This document shows positions 6,383 to 7,146 of a stretch of DNA of 7,146 nucleotides, one piece after another. The position numbers were made by a program, and so were the translations under genes. Position 1 is the first letter of the stretch, and each line of letters begins with the position of its first letter. The stretch is from Fidelibacterota bacterium UBA6817 (lineage in GTDB: Bacteria; Fidelibacterota; Fidelibacteria; Fidelibacterales; Fidelibacteraceae). The stretch lies in contig DKER01000086.1 in NCBI GenBank assembly GCA_002452555.1, forward strand, positions 1 through 7,146, given 5' to 3'. The notes under the pieces are model-generated. The model saw nothing but the letters and a program-made list of their open reading frames with translations. It searched no databases and had not been told where the DNA came from.

Positions 6383-7146
6383 ATGATCTCGAAATTAAGA
6401 AAACAATATGAAAACATATTCAAACACATGTCTTCACTTGAGTTTAACAACTCGTTTGATTTCTCACTGGATGAAAACGATATTCTGGCGGCATCCGGCG
6501 GTATCAAGCATCATACAAATCTGTTTTTAGGTTATTATAATCCCAAAACAATCGATTTGTACATCAGGAAATATCATGTTTTGGAATATTTGGAATCCCT
6601 CGGATTAAAGGATTTGGAGTATGTGATAGATTTATCTGATTCATTCGAGCACAAATTTTGTATTTACAGCAAAACATACGAGGATTCACGCAAGGTTGTG
6701 GAAATTGTCCTCCGGAAAAAATCCCTGGAATTGGAAAAAACAACACTGGATACATCACTATTAAGGAATGTAGAATTCCTTTATGTGGAATGGCTGCTGC
6801 TGCAGAATCCCGAAAAGGATTTCTCGGTTCGACGTCCAAGACTTCCGGGACAGGTGTATCCCGGTTTGAAGATCGGAGATCATGTGATGGAAATCCTGTA
6901 TAATATGGCAACACGCATCCGGACATCAGGGCTTGCAAACACACCCAATTATCTGCACACTGCCGTTCTGTTTTCCAAGGAATTCCGTTTTGTTGACCCG
7001 GCAGCTGAAGCAATAAACCAGGCAGTTAAGGGATATTTATTGAAGCATTACAGTTTATGGACCATTGCATGGGCCGGATATTACAAATGCATCTATCATA
7101 TCAAAACAGAGAAGCCGCTTGAATGGACGCCTTCCCTGATGGTCGT
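6383..7146 (+). CDS. Conserved-looking protein of unknown function (partial)
   Basis: An open frame runs from ATG 6383 to the window edge without a stop, giving at least 254 residues; the 3' end is missing. I do not recognise the product. It looks soluble: there is no signal peptide or membrane segment, the N-terminal third is charged (KLRKQYENIF at 4-13) and the composition is normal. A stretch that looks constrained is VEWLLLQNP (135-143), then RRPRLPGQVYPGLKIGD (150-166), GLANTPNYLH (183-192) and FRFVDPAAEA (201-210), rich in Pro, Gly, Arg, His and Asn as in a conserved domain core. An in-frame TAA at 6356 blocks a longer start. No Shine-Dalgarno site precedes the ATG, unlike the other genes here; the 22 bases before it are almost all A/T. 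It is divergent from the symporter. A minus-strand frame overlapping 6564-7013 is a shadow. I assign no function. Confidence 0.8.
   Translation, partial: MISKLRKQYENIFKHMSSLEFNNSFDFSLDENDILAASGGIKHHTNLFLGYYNPKTIDLYIRKYHVLEYLESLGLKDLEYVIDLSDSFEHKFCIYSKTYEDSRKVVEIVLRKKSLELEKTTLDTSLLRNVEFLYVEWLLLQNPEKDFSVRRPRLPGQVYPGLKIGDHVMEILYNMATRIRTSGLANTPNYLHTAVLFSKEFRFVDPAAEAINQAVKGYLLKHYSLWTIAWAGYYKCIYHIKTEKPLEWTPSLMV

Noticed and set aside
6564..7013. Minus-strand open frame of 149 codons
   Set aside because: It lies wholly antisense to the better-supported plus-strand frame 6383-7146, has no ribosome site and shows no motif; Pro/Cys-rich composition fits a shadow frame.

Overview
This is a 7.1 kb bacterial chromosomal window of moderate GC with mostly housekeeping genes. 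Its landmarks are a gpsA-type glycerol-3-phosphate dehydrogenase, an AMP-forming long-chain acyl-CoA synthetase, a tRNA-Leu without an encoded CCA end, an NtrC-type sigma-54 activator and a sodium:solute symporter. The sigma-54 regulator, the clear Shine-Dalgarno sites and the coding style fit a Gram-negative-type bacterium, but nothing here fixes the phylum. Non-encoded CCA argues against enteric-like genomes. The degenerate heptamer and octamer tracts at the left end suggest a repeat-rich intergenic style, possibly from an uncultivated lineage; that is inference.

Layout from left to right. Positions 1-308 hold no gene but carry two families of short tandem repeats: degenerate octads at 3-65, and a heptad tract at 271-334 that runs into the 3' end of gpsA. 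Positions 309-3155 are a two-gene minus-strand operon: an acyl-CoA synthetase followed 9 nt later by gpsA. A plus-strand tRNA-Leu(CAA) sits at 3204-3287, head-to-head with that operon and tail-to-tail with the next gene. Positions 3345-4694 encode a minus-strand response regulator with REC, AAA+ and Fis-type HTH domains. A perfect 10-bp inverted repeat at 4781-4810 separates it from the minus-strand SSS-family symporter at 4828-6261. An AT-rich divergent intergenic region (6262-6382) leads to a plus-strand gene that starts at 6383 and runs off the right edge. Its product is not recognised.

How the genes fit together: the acyl-CoA synthetase makes acyl-CoA and GpsA makes sn-glycerol-3-phosphate. 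These are the acyl donor (or salvage intermediate) and the backbone of phospholipid synthesis, so the operon is metabolically coherent. The regulator has no histidine kinase or obvious target inside the window. The symporter is probably transcribed separately from the regulator. No defence system, CRISPR array, transposase or phage gene is visible. The most open items are the partial unknown protein at the right edge and the repeat tract that supplies both the C-terminal tail and the stop codon of GpsA.
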